64,000 bases of DNA, from positions 689,993 to 753,992 of the forward strand of contig CBDAQZ010000003.1 of assembly GCA_965199335.1 (NCBI GenBank), read 5' to 3'. Under the pieces are notes generated by a model. That model saw only the letters and a list, made by a program, of their open reading frames with translations, searched no databases and was not told where the DNA came from. Position 1 is the first letter of the stretch, and each line of letters opens with the position of its first letter. This document shows positions 44,059 through 53,755 of this stretch, one piece after another. The position numbers were made by a program, and so were the translations under genes. Source of the DNA: CBDAQV01 sp965199335. Its GTDB lineage: Bacteria; Pseudomonadota; Alphaproteobacteria; CALMVH01.

Positions 44059-45473
44059 TGTTTCACACGCTGCAAGAATTTACGCCATGGGCCGCTTGAA
44101 ATGCCGGTTTTCTGCAACTGGGCAATAAAACCGTCGAACCACGCGCCAACGTTATTGACGCGTAACACCTTCATCATGTTCCGCCAACGCTCCTGTCTTT
44201 CGATAAGAGGCATGGCGAGTGCCGCCTCCAGCGCCCGCGCCACTTCGACAACGTCGTAGGGATTAACGATCAGGGCGGCATCCAGCTCGAAAGCAGCGCC
44301 GGCAAATTTCGAGAGCACCAGCACGCCGGGATCTTCCTCGGGCTGCGAGGCGACATATTCCTTGGCGACCAGATTCATGCCATCGCAGAGCGGGGTGATG
44401 CAGCAAACTTGCGACAGGCGATAATAACCCGCCAGCACGGCCGAGCTATAGCTGTCATTCGTATACATCAACGGTTGCCAGCCGGGATTGCTGAATTGGC
44501 CGGTGATGCGCCCGGTCAATGCCGCCAGCTCCTCTTGTAGCGACTGGTAGGCCGAAACATCCGAACGGGACAAAGGCGCGATCTGCAGCAGGCTGATATG
44601 CTCGCGGTTATGCGGGTAATTGATCAGCAGTTGCTCGAAGGCGCGAAAACGCAGTGGCAGGCCTTTGCTGTAGTCCAGCCGATCGACGCCGATGATCAGC
44701 TTTTGCGTGCCATCCAGCACATCGGCCAGTTTCGCCACCTGTGGTTCTTGCAGGCCAACCGCCGCCAGGTCGGTGTAGCGGTCGACATCGATGCCGACCG
44801 GGAAAACGCCCAGCCGGATCGACCGGTGGCCATAGTGCAGACCATGAGTTCCGGCGGCACTGACGGGCAGCTGGCGCAGGGCATATTGATAGAAATTTTC
44901 CAGGTCTTCGTTGGTCTGGAAACCGATCAGATCGTAGTCCAGCAGCTGCTGGAACAGTGGCTGGTGCCGGGGAATGCATTCGATACAGGAATACGGGGCG
45001 AAAGGGGTGTGAAAGAAAAAGCCAAGCGGTGTCTCGATCCCGGCAGCACGCAGATCGGTCGCCAGCGGCAGGAAGTGATAATCATGCACCCAAATCAGGG
45101 TGTCGGCGTCGGCCAGCGCCGCGACGCGCGTGGCAACCAGCCGGTTGATCGCGCAGTATTTCTGCCGGTCGGCTTCGTCGTACACCATTAGGTCGACGCG
45201 CCGGTGCATTACCGGCCATAGCGTGCCATTCGCCATCCCGTTGTAGAAACCCTGGAACTCATCTTCAGGGTAATCGATGGTAGCAAGCTGTGCCGGCCCG
45301 GAGGTCACGATTTCGGTCGGGCCCGGTTCACTCTCAACAGTCTTGCCACTCCAGCCAAACCAGATACCACCACTTTTGCGCATGCCCTCGTAAAGAGCCG
45401 CCGCCAAGCCCCCTGCCGCCGCTTCGGGATTCGATAGAGACGAAACCCGGTTGGAGACGACAATCAATCGCAT
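44055..45473 (-). CDS. otsA: trehalose-6-phosphate synthase (GT20)
   Basis: 472 residues, normal length. VVSNRV at the N-terminus, GGLAAALYEGM (glycine loop for UDP-glucose), IWVHDYHFLPL, GVDRLDYSKGLPLRFRAFE (Arg and Lys for phosphate binding) and the donor-binding PLCDGMNLVAKEYVASQ. It makes trehalose-6-phosphate from UDP-glucose and glucose-6-phosphate. No otsB phosphatase is in the window. Its stop overlaps the glgE start. Confidence 0.95.
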   Translation of the reverse strand: MRLIVVSNRVSSLSNPEAAAGGLAAALYEGMRKSGGIWFGWSGKTVESEPGPTEIVTSGPAQLATIDYPEDEFQGFYNGMANGTLWPVMHRRVDLMVYDEADRQKYCAINRLVATRVAALADADTLIWVHDYHFLPLATDLRAAGIETPLGFFFHTPFAPYSCIECIPRHQPLFQQLLDYDLIGFQTNEDLENFYQYALRQLPVSAAGTHGLHYGHRSIRLGVFPVGIDVDRYTDLAAVGLQEPQVAKLADVLDGTQKLIIGVDRLDYSKGLPLRFRAFEQLLINYPHNREHISLLQIAPLSRSDVSAYQSLQEELAALTGRITGQFSNPGWQPLMYTNDSYSSAVLAGYYRLSQVCCITPLCDGMNLVAKEYVASQPEEDPGVLVLSKFAGAAFELDAALIVNPYDVVEVARALEAALAMPLIERQERWRNMMKVLRVNNVGAWFDGFIAQLQKTGISSGPWRKFLQRVKQ

Positions 45474-45542
45474 GGCGGCAAGGTCAATTGGCAGGTCTCC
45501 TAAAGGTACTTAGCAAAAGGGTTTAAAGGTATGGTTCGTTCC

Positions 45543-47240
45543 CTAATTACAAAGCCCGATCAACGTACCGTAAGGTGAAAGTTTGACCATCTCATCCTCG
45601 ATAACGGCGGCATGAACGCGATCGAGCAGCGGAACGAAACCCGGCAGCAGGTTGAGAGGCAAGGAGGCTTCGTATTCCGACAGATTAAAGACCAAAACCA
45701 GCTTTTCGTTTTCATCTTCGCGGGTGAAGGCCAGCACCGGCGCCTCGGTTTCGATCAGGGTGATTTCGCCATAGATCAGGGCCGAATGCTGCTTGCGCCA
45801 GGCTAGTGCTTCGCGCCAGGAGGCGAGGACGCTGGCTGGATTGTTCCACTGGCGATTGACCGACATGTCGAAATGCTCGTCCGGGATCGGCAGCCACGGC
45901 ACGTTGGCCGTGGTGAAGCCGGCATTCCTCTCTTCCGCATTCCAGGGAACCGGGGTGCGCGAGCCATCGCGGCCGAAGAAGCGCGGCTGGAAAATCAACC
46001 CGTAGGGATCGCGGATGAATTCCGGCGCGATCTGCGCCTCCGTCAGCCCCAGCTCTTCCCCCTGGTACATGCAGATGCTGCCGCGCAAGGAAAGCAGCAG
46101 CGTCATCAGCAGGCGGGCAAAGATGGTACGGTGTTCGGGAGCGGACGACCAGCGGCTGACCGAACGCACCACGTCGTGATTGGCAAACGACCAGCACATC
46201 CAGCCATCGCCCAGCGCATCCTTCTGCTCGCGGATCAGCTGCTGGAAGGTGGAGGTATCGAACTTGCCCTTCATCAGGCCCAGCGTATAGGCCATGTTCA
46301 GCCGCGGTTCGGCCAGTTGGGTATAGCGCCCGATCCTGGCCAGCCAGCCAGGCTGGCTCGAGAGCTCGCCCAGCGAGACGGCGTTTGGGTAATCGGCCAA
46401 CATGCCATTGACCTTCCCCATAAAACCGAGCGAGTCGGGATGGGTACAGTCGTAGAGATGTTCCTGAAACTGGAACGGCTTGATCGGCAGGGTCTGCGGC
46501 GGGATCGGGCAGGGGGGATTATTCCGCATCTCTGGATCATGAAACATCCAGTCGATCGCATCGAAGCGCAAGCCTTCGACTCCCTTGTCCAGCCAGAAGC
46601 GCCCGATACTGAGCATCTCCTCGACCACTGCCGGGTTGCGCATATTCAATTGCGGCTGCGTTTTCAGAAAATGCGACATGTAGTACTGGCCGCGGATCGC
46701 CGACCAGGTCCAGGCACTGGCTCCGAAGATCGACATCCAGTTGTTCGGCGGCGTGCCATCCTCCTGCGCATCGCCCCAGATAAACCAGTCGGCCTTAGGA
46801 TTATCGCGCGACATCGAGCTTTCGATGAACCACGGATGCTCGGAGCTGGTGTGGTTCCACACCATGTCGAGCATGACCTTCAGGCCCAGCTCCTTGGCGC
46901 GCGCCACCAGCCGGTCGAAATCCGCCATGCTGCCGAAACGCGGGTCGACGGCCTTGTGGTCGGCGACATCGTAGCCGAGATCGTGGAAAGGCGATTTATA
47001 AAAAGGGGAAATCCAGATCGCGTCGACGCCCAACAGCGCTACATACTCCAGATGCTGGATAATGCCCGGCAGATCGCCGTAGCCATCGCCATTGGAGTCG
47101 CCGAAGCTGAGGGGATATATCTGATAAATTACCGCGCCACGCCACCATTCGGGCGATTTTGTTACCACCTGAGGGGCAGGATCGTCAGACATGATAGTGG
47201 TATCGGTGGCGGAAAGATCGATGGCTTGAAGAGCTGGCAT
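45543..47240 (-). CDS. GH13 alpha-glucosidase
   Basis: 565 residues (ATG 47192, which gives MSDDPAPQ, is another plausible start). The barrel has WWRGAVIYQIYPLSFGDSNGDGYGDLPGI, GYDVADHKAVDPRFG, nucleophile GLRFDAIDWMFHD, acid SLGELSSQPG and SFANHDVVRSVSRW. This is the bacterial alpha-glucosidase/oligo-1,6-glucosidase group, which hydrolyses maltose-type oligosaccharides. It lies between the two T6P-synthase genes on the same strand and could feed glucose from maltodextrins or act on trehalose-related sugars; substrate not inferable. Confidence 0.9.
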   Translation of the reverse strand: MPALQAIDLSATDTTIMSDDPAPQVVTKSPEWWRGAVIYQIYPLSFGDSNGDGYGDLPGIIQHLEYVALLGVDAIWISPFYKSPFHDLGYDVADHKAVDPRFGSMADFDRLVARAKELGLKVMLDMVWNHTSSEHPWFIESSMSRDNPKADWFIWGDAQEDGTPPNNWMSIFGASAWTWSAIRGQYYMSHFLKTQPQLNMRNPAVVEEMLSIGRFWLDKGVEGLRFDAIDWMFHDPEMRNNPPCPIPPQTLPIKPFQFQEHLYDCTHPDSLGFMGKVNGMLADYPNAVSLGELSSQPGWLARIGRYTQLAEPRLNMAYTLGLMKGKFDTSTFQQLIREQKDALGDGWMCWSFANHDVVRSVSRWSSAPEHRTIFARLLMTLLLSLRGSICMYQGEELGLTEAQIAPEFIRDPYGLIFQPRFFGRDGSRTPVPWNAEERNAGFTTANVPWLPIPDEHFDMSVNRQWNNPASVLASWREALAWRKQHSALIYGEITLIETEAPVLAFTREDENEKLVLVFNLSEYEASLPLNLLPGFVPLLDRVHAAVIEDEMVKLSPYGTLIGLCN

Positions 47241-47340
47241 GTAACCCAGACGTGTCGTGAGGTCGAAACCTTATAGCGCCCCCGAAGGCGACTTGCCAAG
47301 AGCGGCGCTATAAGAGAATCACGAAAAGTTTGTGGTTATT

Positions 47341-48921
47341 TTATGGTTGAGTCGGTCCGAACCAGCGTTCGTTGGCCCGCCGTACTGCCGGGAAAGCCTG
47401 AGTTTCGTTATCGTTCACGCTGGCCCCGATAGCCTGCCGAAAGCGTGCGCCCCAATGTGCATCGGTAAAGGCACAGATTTTATCCATCATATAGCGGAAG
47501 CTGCCTTGCCGCTTGTCCAGCGAGCCATTCCAGGCTTCATCAACAGCAGACTTAACCTCAGCCCTATTGAGGCCGGGTTTGAGAGCCTTCAGGTTCAGCG
47601 CCTCTTTCATCGCACCGACGGTTTCCGCGATGTTTTCCGGATCGATAACCTGCGCGCCAGGCATATATTTATTTTTCCGGCCCAGATCCTCTGCGGCGCC
47701 AACCATTTTGCCAAGCAGCAGGACACCGGGGTCGTTATCATTCTGGGCGGCGATAAACTCTTTCGCGACCAGGTTCATCCCATCGCGAATCGAGGTTACC
47801 AGGCAAACATCGGCCCGCCGGTACAAATAGGGCAACTGCTCTTCGCGATTAATTTTGTCGGTGTGCAAGATGACCGGCCGGAACCCCTCGTAGCGGGAGT
47901 TGATCCGGTCAGCGATGTCCTGAATGTCCGCGAAATACTGGTCATAGGCTGGCACGCCGTTACGGGTTTGCGGCGCGATCTGGACGAAAGAGATCTGGTC
48001 GGCCAGCTCCGGGCTTTCAGTCAGCAATTGTTCGAAAGCCAGAAGTCGCTCAAGCACCCCCTTGGCCGGGTCCGCCCGGTCGACGCCCAGAAACATCTTC
48101 TTGTTGCCGACTTCGGCCAGAATGTCGCTGACTGTCTGGCTCTGCCTGGTGGGATCGTAGTGGAAGCCGGTGAAAACGGTCGGATCGATCGAGGCCGGGC
48201 AAACCTCCAGCTTGATGATGTGTCCACCGAGAGACAAAGTGCCTTTATCGATTACCTCAGCGCCCATGCGCAGGGCGAACTCGCGGACATGCCGACGGTC
48301 GCGCTTGGTCTGCAGGCCAAGCGTATCGACGCTTTCCAGCAAAGCCTTAAAGTCTTTTTCAGCCAGGGCCCTTCCTTCGTCGTCGAGATTGTTGAAATCT
48401 GCCTGGCTAGGAAAGGGGATGTGCAGGAAAAAGCCGATATGATTAGACACACCCATCCCCCGCAACATGGGAGGCATGGCAAGCAGCTGGTAATCGTGAA
48501 TCCAGAAGATGCTGTTTTCATCGGCCTCGGCCAACGCGTGTTCGGCAGCCATCCGATTGACGTGCGCTGAGTCAGCCTGAGCCTGTTTGCTGGGAGTTGT
48601 TGCTTTGCCCCCATGCATGAGTGGCCAGTAGAAAGCGTTGGCGACGTCTTCGTAAAAACCTGGATATTCGACTGGCTGGGCGAAGCTGGCATGATGAATT
48701 CCATCATGGTCGTATTTTTTCAGGCCGAAGCCGACGACGCTGGCTTTGTTGTCATTAATGCCGATCCACTTGTCCCCGGCCCGCAACCCCTTTTTGTTGG
48801 CGACAGTCAGGCCACCCGGCTTGTCGTTTTCGTAATCCGGGATTGCTTTGGAAACAGCGATGACATTGGAGTCATTTCCGTAGTCTGTCATCACGCGGGC
48901 AGCGACAGCGACTTTGGTCAT
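47341..48921 (-). CDS. divergent second trehalose-6-phosphate synthase-like GT20 enzyme
   Basis: 526 residues, longer than the canonical OtsA next door and only distantly similar. It keeps FWIHDYQLLAMPP, the phosphate-binding GVDRADPAKGVLERLLAFE and SIRDGMNLVAKEFIAAQ, so it is probably active. It lacks the clear VVSNR opening (VAVAARVMTDYGNDSNVIAVS instead), and the C-terminal extension (QGSFRYMMDKICAFTDAHWGARF) is not in OtsA. It may make trehalose-6-phosphate or a related glucosyl product. First gene of the minus-strand cluster, with its own promoter. Confidence 0.82.
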   Translation of the reverse strand: MTKVAVAARVMTDYGNDSNVIAVSKAIPDYENDKPGGLTVANKKGLRAGDKWIGINDNKASVVGFGLKKYDHDGIHHASFAQPVEYPGFYEDVANAFYWPLMHGGKATTPSKQAQADSAHVNRMAAEHALAEADENSIFWIHDYQLLAMPPMLRGMGVSNHIGFFLHIPFPSQADFNNLDDEGRALAEKDFKALLESVDTLGLQTKRDRRHVREFALRMGAEVIDKGTLSLGGHIIKLEVCPASIDPTVFTGFHYDPTRQSQTVSDILAEVGNKKMFLGVDRADPAKGVLERLLAFEQLLTESPELADQISFVQIAPQTRNGVPAYDQYFADIQDIADRINSRYEGFRPVILHTDKINREEQLPYLYRRADVCLVTSIRDGMNLVAKEFIAAQNDNDPGVLLLGKMVGAAEDLGRKNKYMPGAQVIDPENIAETVGAMKEALNLKALKPGLNRAEVKSAVDEAWNGSLDKRQGSFRYMMDKICAFTDAHWGARFRQAIGASVNDNETQAFPAVRRANERWFGPTQP

Positions 48922-48974
48922 TATTCCTCGATGGGCACTGGGGGTAATTAATCAATTCTTAAAGAACGTAAATT

Positions 48975-49003
48975 CTTATACTCTTTCAGAAGCGCTATTT
49001 CAA
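48975..49003 (-). promoter_or_regulatory. sigma-70 promoter of the divergent OtsA gene and the cluster
   Basis: Read on the minus strand: TTGAAA (49003-48998), 17-base spacer, TATAAG (48980-48975). A short inverted repeat AAGAA...TTCTT (48962-48977) overlaps the -10 and the start site and could be an operator. Leader about 45 bases. Confidence 0.58.
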
Positions 49004-49039
49004 CAAAAAGCACAAACAAAAAGCAAATGCCTAAAAAAT

Positions 49040-50020
49040 ATGCAAATCATCCAGGCTGACTATCCCGGCATGCCGGAAAATCTGTTGCTGCAAGAGGTGC
49101 CTAAGCCTGTGCCAAACGCAGGCGAGGTGCTGATCAAGGTCGCCTACACAACCCTTACCCCTATCGATGTGTTCATTCGACAAGGACGGGTCAAATGGTT
49201 GAACGGCACATGGCCTTTCGTGCCGGGTTTGGAATTCAGTGGCCGGGTCGAAGCACTGGGGCCAGGCGTCGAGAGCCACTGGCAGGGCAAGGCCGTTCTC
49301 AGTTTTTCTGAATTCGGTGGTTGTGCGGAATATGCCTGCGTGCCGGCAAAACGGCTGGTACCGCTTGATGAAAGCCTGGGCTGGGATGTTGCCACGGCCT
49401 GGCGGACGCCAACCCTGGCGGCCTGGTATGCGCTGACGTCGGCACTGAACCTGCGGCAGGACGAGACACTGCTGGTCCATTCGGCTGCCGGACCAGTTGG
49501 TATCATGGCGGCGCAGATTGCCGGCGAGCTTGGCGCCAAGGTAATTGGCCTGGCCGGAGGAGCGGCGAAAATCGCCTATGCGCGCCAGTTCAGCCCGGCG
49601 ATTTTTTTCGACTACAGCCAGCCCGACTGGATGCAGCAGGTCAGGGCTGCCGTTCCCGGCGGCGTTACAGCGGTCATCGATGGCAATGGGGGCGCCCAGG
49701 CAACGCGTAATTACGAGGTAATGGCGCCGCAGGGCCGCATTCTCTATCTCGGCGCTACCTCCGGCACGGTGGCGCCTGATGTGCCGGTGGGCCTGCTGGT
49801 CGGCAAAAGCCTGAGCGTCGGCGGCTTCAACCTTAATTCGATTGCCGATGCCAGGATCGAGGCCGATCTGCCAGGCCTGGTACGTAAGCTGGCGAATGGT
49901 AAATGGCGCTTTCCTCTTTCCGAAACTGTAGCGTTGGCTGAAGTTCCCAGCCTGCATGCGCGGTTTGAGGCACGGGGACTGCAGGGCCGGGTACTGATCC
50001 GGGTGGCTGGCAATCTTTAA
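49040..50020 (+). CDS. zinc-independent quinone oxidoreductase / medium-chain dehydrogenase-like protein
   Basis: About 326 residues from ATG 49040 (MQIIQADYPGMPEN); the frame is open further upstream but without a plausible start. Medium-chain dehydrogenase/reductase fold: catalytic-domain YTTLTPIDVFIRQG, PGLEFSGRVEALGPGVE and the NADPH-binding VHSAAGPVGIMAAQIAGELGAKVIGLAGG. No structural zinc cysteine cluster is seen, consistent with the NADPH:quinone reductase (QOR) subgroup. It diverges from the second OtsA gene. Confidence 0.86.
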   Translation: MQIIQADYPGMPENLLLQEVPKPVPNAGEVLIKVAYTTLTPIDVFIRQGRVKWLNGTWPFVPGLEFSGRVEALGPGVESHWQGKAVLSFSEFGGCAEYACVPAKRLVPLDESLGWDVATAWRTPTLAAWYALTSALNLRQDETLLVHSAAGPVGIMAAQIAGELGAKVIGLAGGAAKIAYARQFSPAIFFDYSQPDWMQQVRAAVPGGVTAVIDGNGGAQATRNYEVMAPQGRILYLGATSGTVAPDVPVGLLVGKSLSVGGFNLNSIADARIEADLPGLVRKLANGKWRFPLSETVALAEVPSLHARFEARGLQGRVLIRVAGNL

Positions 50021-50073
50021 CTTCATGGTGAGTTGCGATATGGTATAAGTCGCCATTACCGATGGAGTCTGCC

Positions 50074-50376
50074 ATGTCCCGTTTTCTATATGTCCTGATG
50101 TTCAGTCTGCTGTTGAGTGGGGGCGCCCATGCCTTGACCGAAGCTGCGCCAGCGACACCGCAACAGACCGATAATCTTGTCGACCCGGATGAAAAAAGTG
50201 AATTCGGCGCCAATACGGCAAACGATACTTCCTATCCGCAGAACCGCACGCGCAGCCAGTACCTGCTGGGTGAACAGGCCGATCAGGCTCGGTCAGACAA
50301 CAGTAACCACCTGGGCAATTTTTCCTTTGGCTTCAGCCAACAAGCTGGTTCAACCTACAATAATTATCGCCACTAA
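50074..50376 (+). CDS. small secreted hypothetical protein
   Basis: About 100 residues from ATG 50074, fixed by GGAG six bases upstream; an ATG at 50062 would place that site inside the gene. Signal peptide FLYVLMFSLLLSGGAHA, then a mature acidic, Asn/Gln-rich chain (FSFGFSQQAGSTYNNYRH at the end) with no cysteines. No family recognised. Confidence 0.62.
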   Translation: MSRFLYVLMFSLLLSGGAHALTEAAPATPQQTDNLVDPDEKSEFGANTANDTSYPQNRTRSQYLLGEQADQARSDNSNHLGNFSFGFSQQAGSTYNNYRH

Positions 50377-50390
50377 GAGCTACACTTGTC

Positions 50391-50900
50391 ATGAAGAGTA
50401 ACCCGGCTATTCAGGGAGATGCCCTGCTGATCATCGATATGCAGGTGGGCTTTTTATCAGGGATGGGTGATTTCATCAAACGAGTGGAAAGTCTCGTTGC
50501 CCAGTATCCGGCGGAGAAAATCTTCTGGCTGAAGTTTCGCAACGAGCCGGAAAGCCTCTATCACAAATACCTGGACTGGAAAGACGTCCTGGTTGCGCCA
50601 CAAACAGAGTTGGTCAGCCAATTCAATCCCCCGGCCGAGCGCGTATTCGATCATTATACTTACGCTCCGTCCGACGAAGTTCTGGAACAGCTGAAGGGTT
50701 GCAAAGAAGTGGCGATTGCCGGCGTGGACACAGATGCCTGTGTTTTCGCAACAGCATTTGCCTTATGGGATCACGGCATCCGGCCACTAATTCTAACAGA
50801 CTATTGCAGCTCGTCCGGCGGCCTTTACCTGCATAAAGCGGCCCTAGATATAATGCGCCGCCAGTTTGGCGTCGGCTCGATCCTGACTCACCAGCCCTGA
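50391..50900 (+). CDS. isochorismatase-family cysteine hydrolase
   Basis: 169 residues. LLIIDMQVGFLSGMGDF provides the catalytic aspartate (D in IDMQ), FWLKFRNEP the region of the lysine, and GVDTDACVFATAFALWDHG the catalytic cysteine in the family pattern G-x-x-T-x-x-C-V. The family hydrolyses C-N or ether bonds of small molecules (nicotinamide, isochorismate); substrate unknown. It starts 15 bases after the previous stop and may be in one transcript with it. Confidence 0.86.
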   Translation: MKSNPAIQGDALLIIDMQVGFLSGMGDFIKRVESLVAQYPAEKIFWLKFRNEPESLYHKYLDWKDVLVAPQTELVSQFNPPAERVFDHYTYAPSDEVLEQLKGCKEVAIAGVDTDACVFATAFALWDHGIRPLILTDYCSSSGGLYLHKAALDIMRRQFGVGSILTHQP

Positions 50901-50962
50901 CCGGAACTTTGCCAACCGCATTTCGTTAACACCCCATCTTATCACCAAGAATGGAGTGCGTA

Positions 50963-52036
50963 ATGGTCAGGTTTTCACGGTTTGGCATGGTTGCCGCGGT
51001 TGGCTTGCTGGCGTCGGGATTTGCGGCGCAGGCGGCAACGCCGATCGACCCGCAGATGCAGGCCGTGCTGGATGCGCAGGCCAAGCTGGGGGTCAAGCCC
51101 ATCGAAACCCTAAAGCCGGACCAGGCGCGCGAGCAGCCTTCAGTCGCCGATGGCCAGAAGGAACTTCTGGACGAAGAGCATAAATCGACCGATCCTGAAG
51201 CCGTCGCCTCCGTCGACAATATGTCGATCCCTGGGCCGGACGGAAAAATCAAAATCCGGATCTACACGCCGGAAAGCCCGACTAAGCAGCCGTTGCCGGT
51301 GATCGTTTACTGGCATGGGGGCGGCTTCGTGATCGCCGATCTCGATACCTACGATGCTACGCCGCGCGCACTGGCCAATCTGGCGCATGCGATCGTCGTT
51401 TCCGCCGATTACCGGCAGGGCCCCGAGCATCGGCTGCCTGCGGCACATGATGACGCCCTGGCGGCTTATCAGTGGGTAACCAGCCATGCCTCGACGTTCG
51501 GTGGCGATCCGGCCCGCATCGCAGTGGCTGGTGAAAGCGCCGGCGGCAACCTGGCGGCCTACACGGCGATCGAAGCACGGGATCGGCACCTGCCGCTGCC
51601 GGTATATCAATTGCTGGTTTATCCGGTGGCCGGCGGTGGTTTCGACCAGCCTTCTTACGTTGAGAACGCCGATGCCAAGCCTCTAAACACGGCGATGGTA
51701 AAGTGGTTCGTAATGAACTACGAGGCCTCACCGGACGATGTGAACAAGCTGCCACTTTCACTAGTCAGCGAAACCAATTTTGCCGGGTTGCCACCGGCGA
51801 CGGTGATTACCGCGGGCCATGATCCGCTGAATTCGGAAGGCCGGGCCTACGCCAAGTTGTTGCTGGCTGCCGGCGTGCCGGTTCAGTTCCGCAACTATCC
51901 CGGCATGACACATGAGTTCTTTGGTCTGGGCGCGACTGTCCTGCATGCCCGAGAGGCTGAGGAGTTTGCCGGCGCTAATCTGGCGGGAGCCTTCAGCGGC
52001 GGGATGCCAGCTTCACCGAGTGACGAGCAGCCATAA
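50963..52036 (+). CDS. HSL-family alpha/beta hydrolase (esterase), secreted
   Basis: About 357 residues from ATG 50963, which has GGAG six bases upstream; ATG 50951 contains that site and is unlikely. Signal peptide (VAAVGLLASGFAAQA), then the hormone-sensitive-lipase pattern HGGGFVIADLDTYD (oxyanion), nucleophile GESAGGN, aspartate in AGHDPLNSEG and histidine in MTHEFF. The triad is complete, unlike the depolymerase-like protein at 18431. It likely hydrolyses short-chain esters in the periplasm or outside the cell. Confidence 0.9.
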   Translation: MVRFSRFGMVAAVGLLASGFAAQAATPIDPQMQAVLDAQAKLGVKPIETLKPDQAREQPSVADGQKELLDEEHKSTDPEAVASVDNMSIPGPDGKIKIRIYTPESPTKQPLPVIVYWHGGGFVIADLDTYDATPRALANLAHAIVVSADYRQGPEHRLPAAHDDALAAYQWVTSHASTFGGDPARIAVAGESAGGNLAAYTAIEARDRHLPLPVYQLLVYPVAGGGFDQPSYVENADAKPLNTAMVKWFVMNYEASPDDVNKLPLSLVSETNFAGLPPATVITAGHDPLNSEGRAYAKLLLAAGVPVQFRNYPGMTHEFFGLGATVLHAREAEEFAGANLAGAFSGGMPASPSDEQP

Positions 52037-52171
52037 GCGAGGCCGCGCGGAAATCCGTTCGCTGCGCCAGCCGGTTAAGGTAGTGCAGTGAACGGGTTTT
52101 TTTATTCCTGCCAGAAGCCGGGCACGGGAAAGCTTCCGGCAGTTGAGAAACTGCCTTATGCTGCCTGACAG

Positions 52172-52864
52172 ATGACCAAATCACCTATCCGCCCGACTGG
52201 CCGTAACCTGACCATCCGAGTCAAGACGCGGGAGGGCCGCAGTAATTCTTCCGCCAACTGGCTGGAACGCCAGCTTAACGACCCGTATGTGGCCGAGGCG
52301 CGGAAACTCGGCTATCGCAGTCGGGCGGCATTCAAGCTGTTGCAGCTCGACCAGAAATTCAAGCTCTTGAAGCCGGGCATGGCTGTCGTCGATCTGGGAG
52401 CAGCGCCTGGTGGGTGGTTGCAGGTGACGGGCCCGAAGATCAAGGTAGTCGAAGGGCGGGGCCGCCTGGTGGCGGTCGATCTGCTGCCGATCGAGCCGAT
52501 CGATGGGGCGACCATTTTCGAGGGCGACATTCAGGATTCAGCCATTGATGCTAAAATTCGCGCCGCGCTGGGCGGAGCAGCGGATCTGGTACTGAGCGAT
52601 ATGGCAGCCTCTACGACCGGCCACGCGCGGACCGATAAAATCCGTACTATTGCACTGGCGGAAGTCGCCTTTGCCTTTGCAACCGAGATGCTAGCGCCGA
52701 ATGGGGCGTTCGTGGTCAAGCTCTTCCAGGGCGGCGCGGAAAAAGAGCTCCTGGCGCAGATCAAGACGGTCTTTGCCAAGGTTTCACATGCGAAACCGGA
52801 GGCCAGCCGCGCTGAATCGAGCGAGCTCTATCTGGTTGCCCAAGGCTTCAAGGGTCAGCCTTGA
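52172..52864 (+). CDS. rlmE: 23S rRNA (uridine2552-2'-O)-methyltransferase
   Basis: 230 residues. Conserved pattern RSRAAFKLLQLDQKFKLLKPGM, AdoMet loop VVDLGAAPGGWLQV, catalytic aspartate in LVLSDMAASTTGHARTDKIR, and the lysine and glutamate in FVVKLFQGG and SRAESSELYLVAQGFK (the K-D-K-E set). It methylates U2552 in the A-loop of the ribosome. Its stop and the next gene's start share one base. Confidence 0.95.
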   Translation: MTKSPIRPTGRNLTIRVKTREGRSNSSANWLERQLNDPYVAEARKLGYRSRAAFKLLQLDQKFKLLKPGMAVVDLGAAPGGWLQVTGPKIKVVEGRGRLVAVDLLPIEPIDGATIFEGDIQDSAIDAKIRAALGGAADLVLSDMAASTTGHARTDKIRTIALAEVAFAFATEMLAPNGAFVVKLFQGGAEKELLAQIKTVFAKVSHAKPEASRAESSELYLVAQGFKGQP

Positions 52865-53755
52865 TGTTTCCCCGTTTCACTCTTGCCGTAACCGTGCCAG
52901 CCGCCGCGACCGAGATTTATCTGGCGGCGCTGGAGCCGTTTGCCGAATCGCTGACCATGTTCGAGGCCGATCCCGATGGGGTCGAATGGCAGCTGGGCGG
53001 CGTCCTGCAGCAGAGTTATGACCAGGCCGCCTTGCAAGGTGCACCTTGATGTATCGCCGCTTTGACGACCGGGCTGGCCGATCCGCCGGTCGAGATCGCG
53101 CCACTGGCGGAAGATGGATTGGCTAAGCCGCATTGCCGCCGGATTTCCCGCCGGTGCATTTTGGCCGCTTCTTCCTGCATGGTTCGCATTACCGGCCATC
53201 GCCTGGCGAGGGGCAGGTGCGGCTGCAGGTCGATGCCGGTACCGCCTTCGGCTCCGGCGAGCATGCCACGACGCAGGGGTGCCTGCGCGCCATCGAGATG
53301 TTGCACAAGCAGCACCGGATCGACCGGGTTCTCGACATGGGCTGCGGCTCGGGTATTCTGGGCATCGCCGCCGCCAAGTTGTGGCATTGCAACGGTTACC
53401 GCGATCGACATCGATGCGGAAGCCGTGCGAGTTACCCGTGAAAATGCCCGGCTAAATGGTGTGGCTGCCCTGTTGCAGTCCGCGGCGGGAGATGGCTATC
53501 GAACGCGGCTGGTCGACACAAACCGGCAAGTTCGACCTGATCGTCGCCAATATCCTGGCCCGCCCGCTGCGGCGCATGGCGCGCGAGCTGGCGCATAACC
53601 TGCAGCCGGGCTGGCACGGCGGTCCTCTCCGGGCCTGTCTGCGGAAACAGGCACAGGAGCGTCATCGCCGCCCATGCCACGTTTCGGCCTGCGCGTGGTG
53701 GCAAGCGCCTGCCGCTTGGCGACTGGATGACGCTGGTGTTGAGGAGATAACATGT
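52864..53755 (+). pseudogene. prmA: ribosomal protein L11 methyltransferase, broken by frameshifts as read
   Basis: The gene opens with MFPRFTLAVTVPAAATEIYLAALEPF, then at least four frame changes occur between about 53045 and 53560. Across frames the motifs are VRLQVDAGTAFGSGEHATTQGCL, AdoMet motif VLDMGCGSGILGIAAAKLW, IDIDAEAVRVTRENARLNG, and FDLIVANILARPLRRMA (NP-L substrate site). All parts and order are those of PrmA, which methylates ribosomal protein L11. Most core motifs survive, so read errors are plausible. It directly precedes the M24 peptidase. Confidence 0.85.

Noticed and set aside
45873..47276. 467-residue plus-strand frame opposite the alpha-glucosidase
   Set aside because: Antisense to a complete GH13 enzyme with all catalytic motifs.
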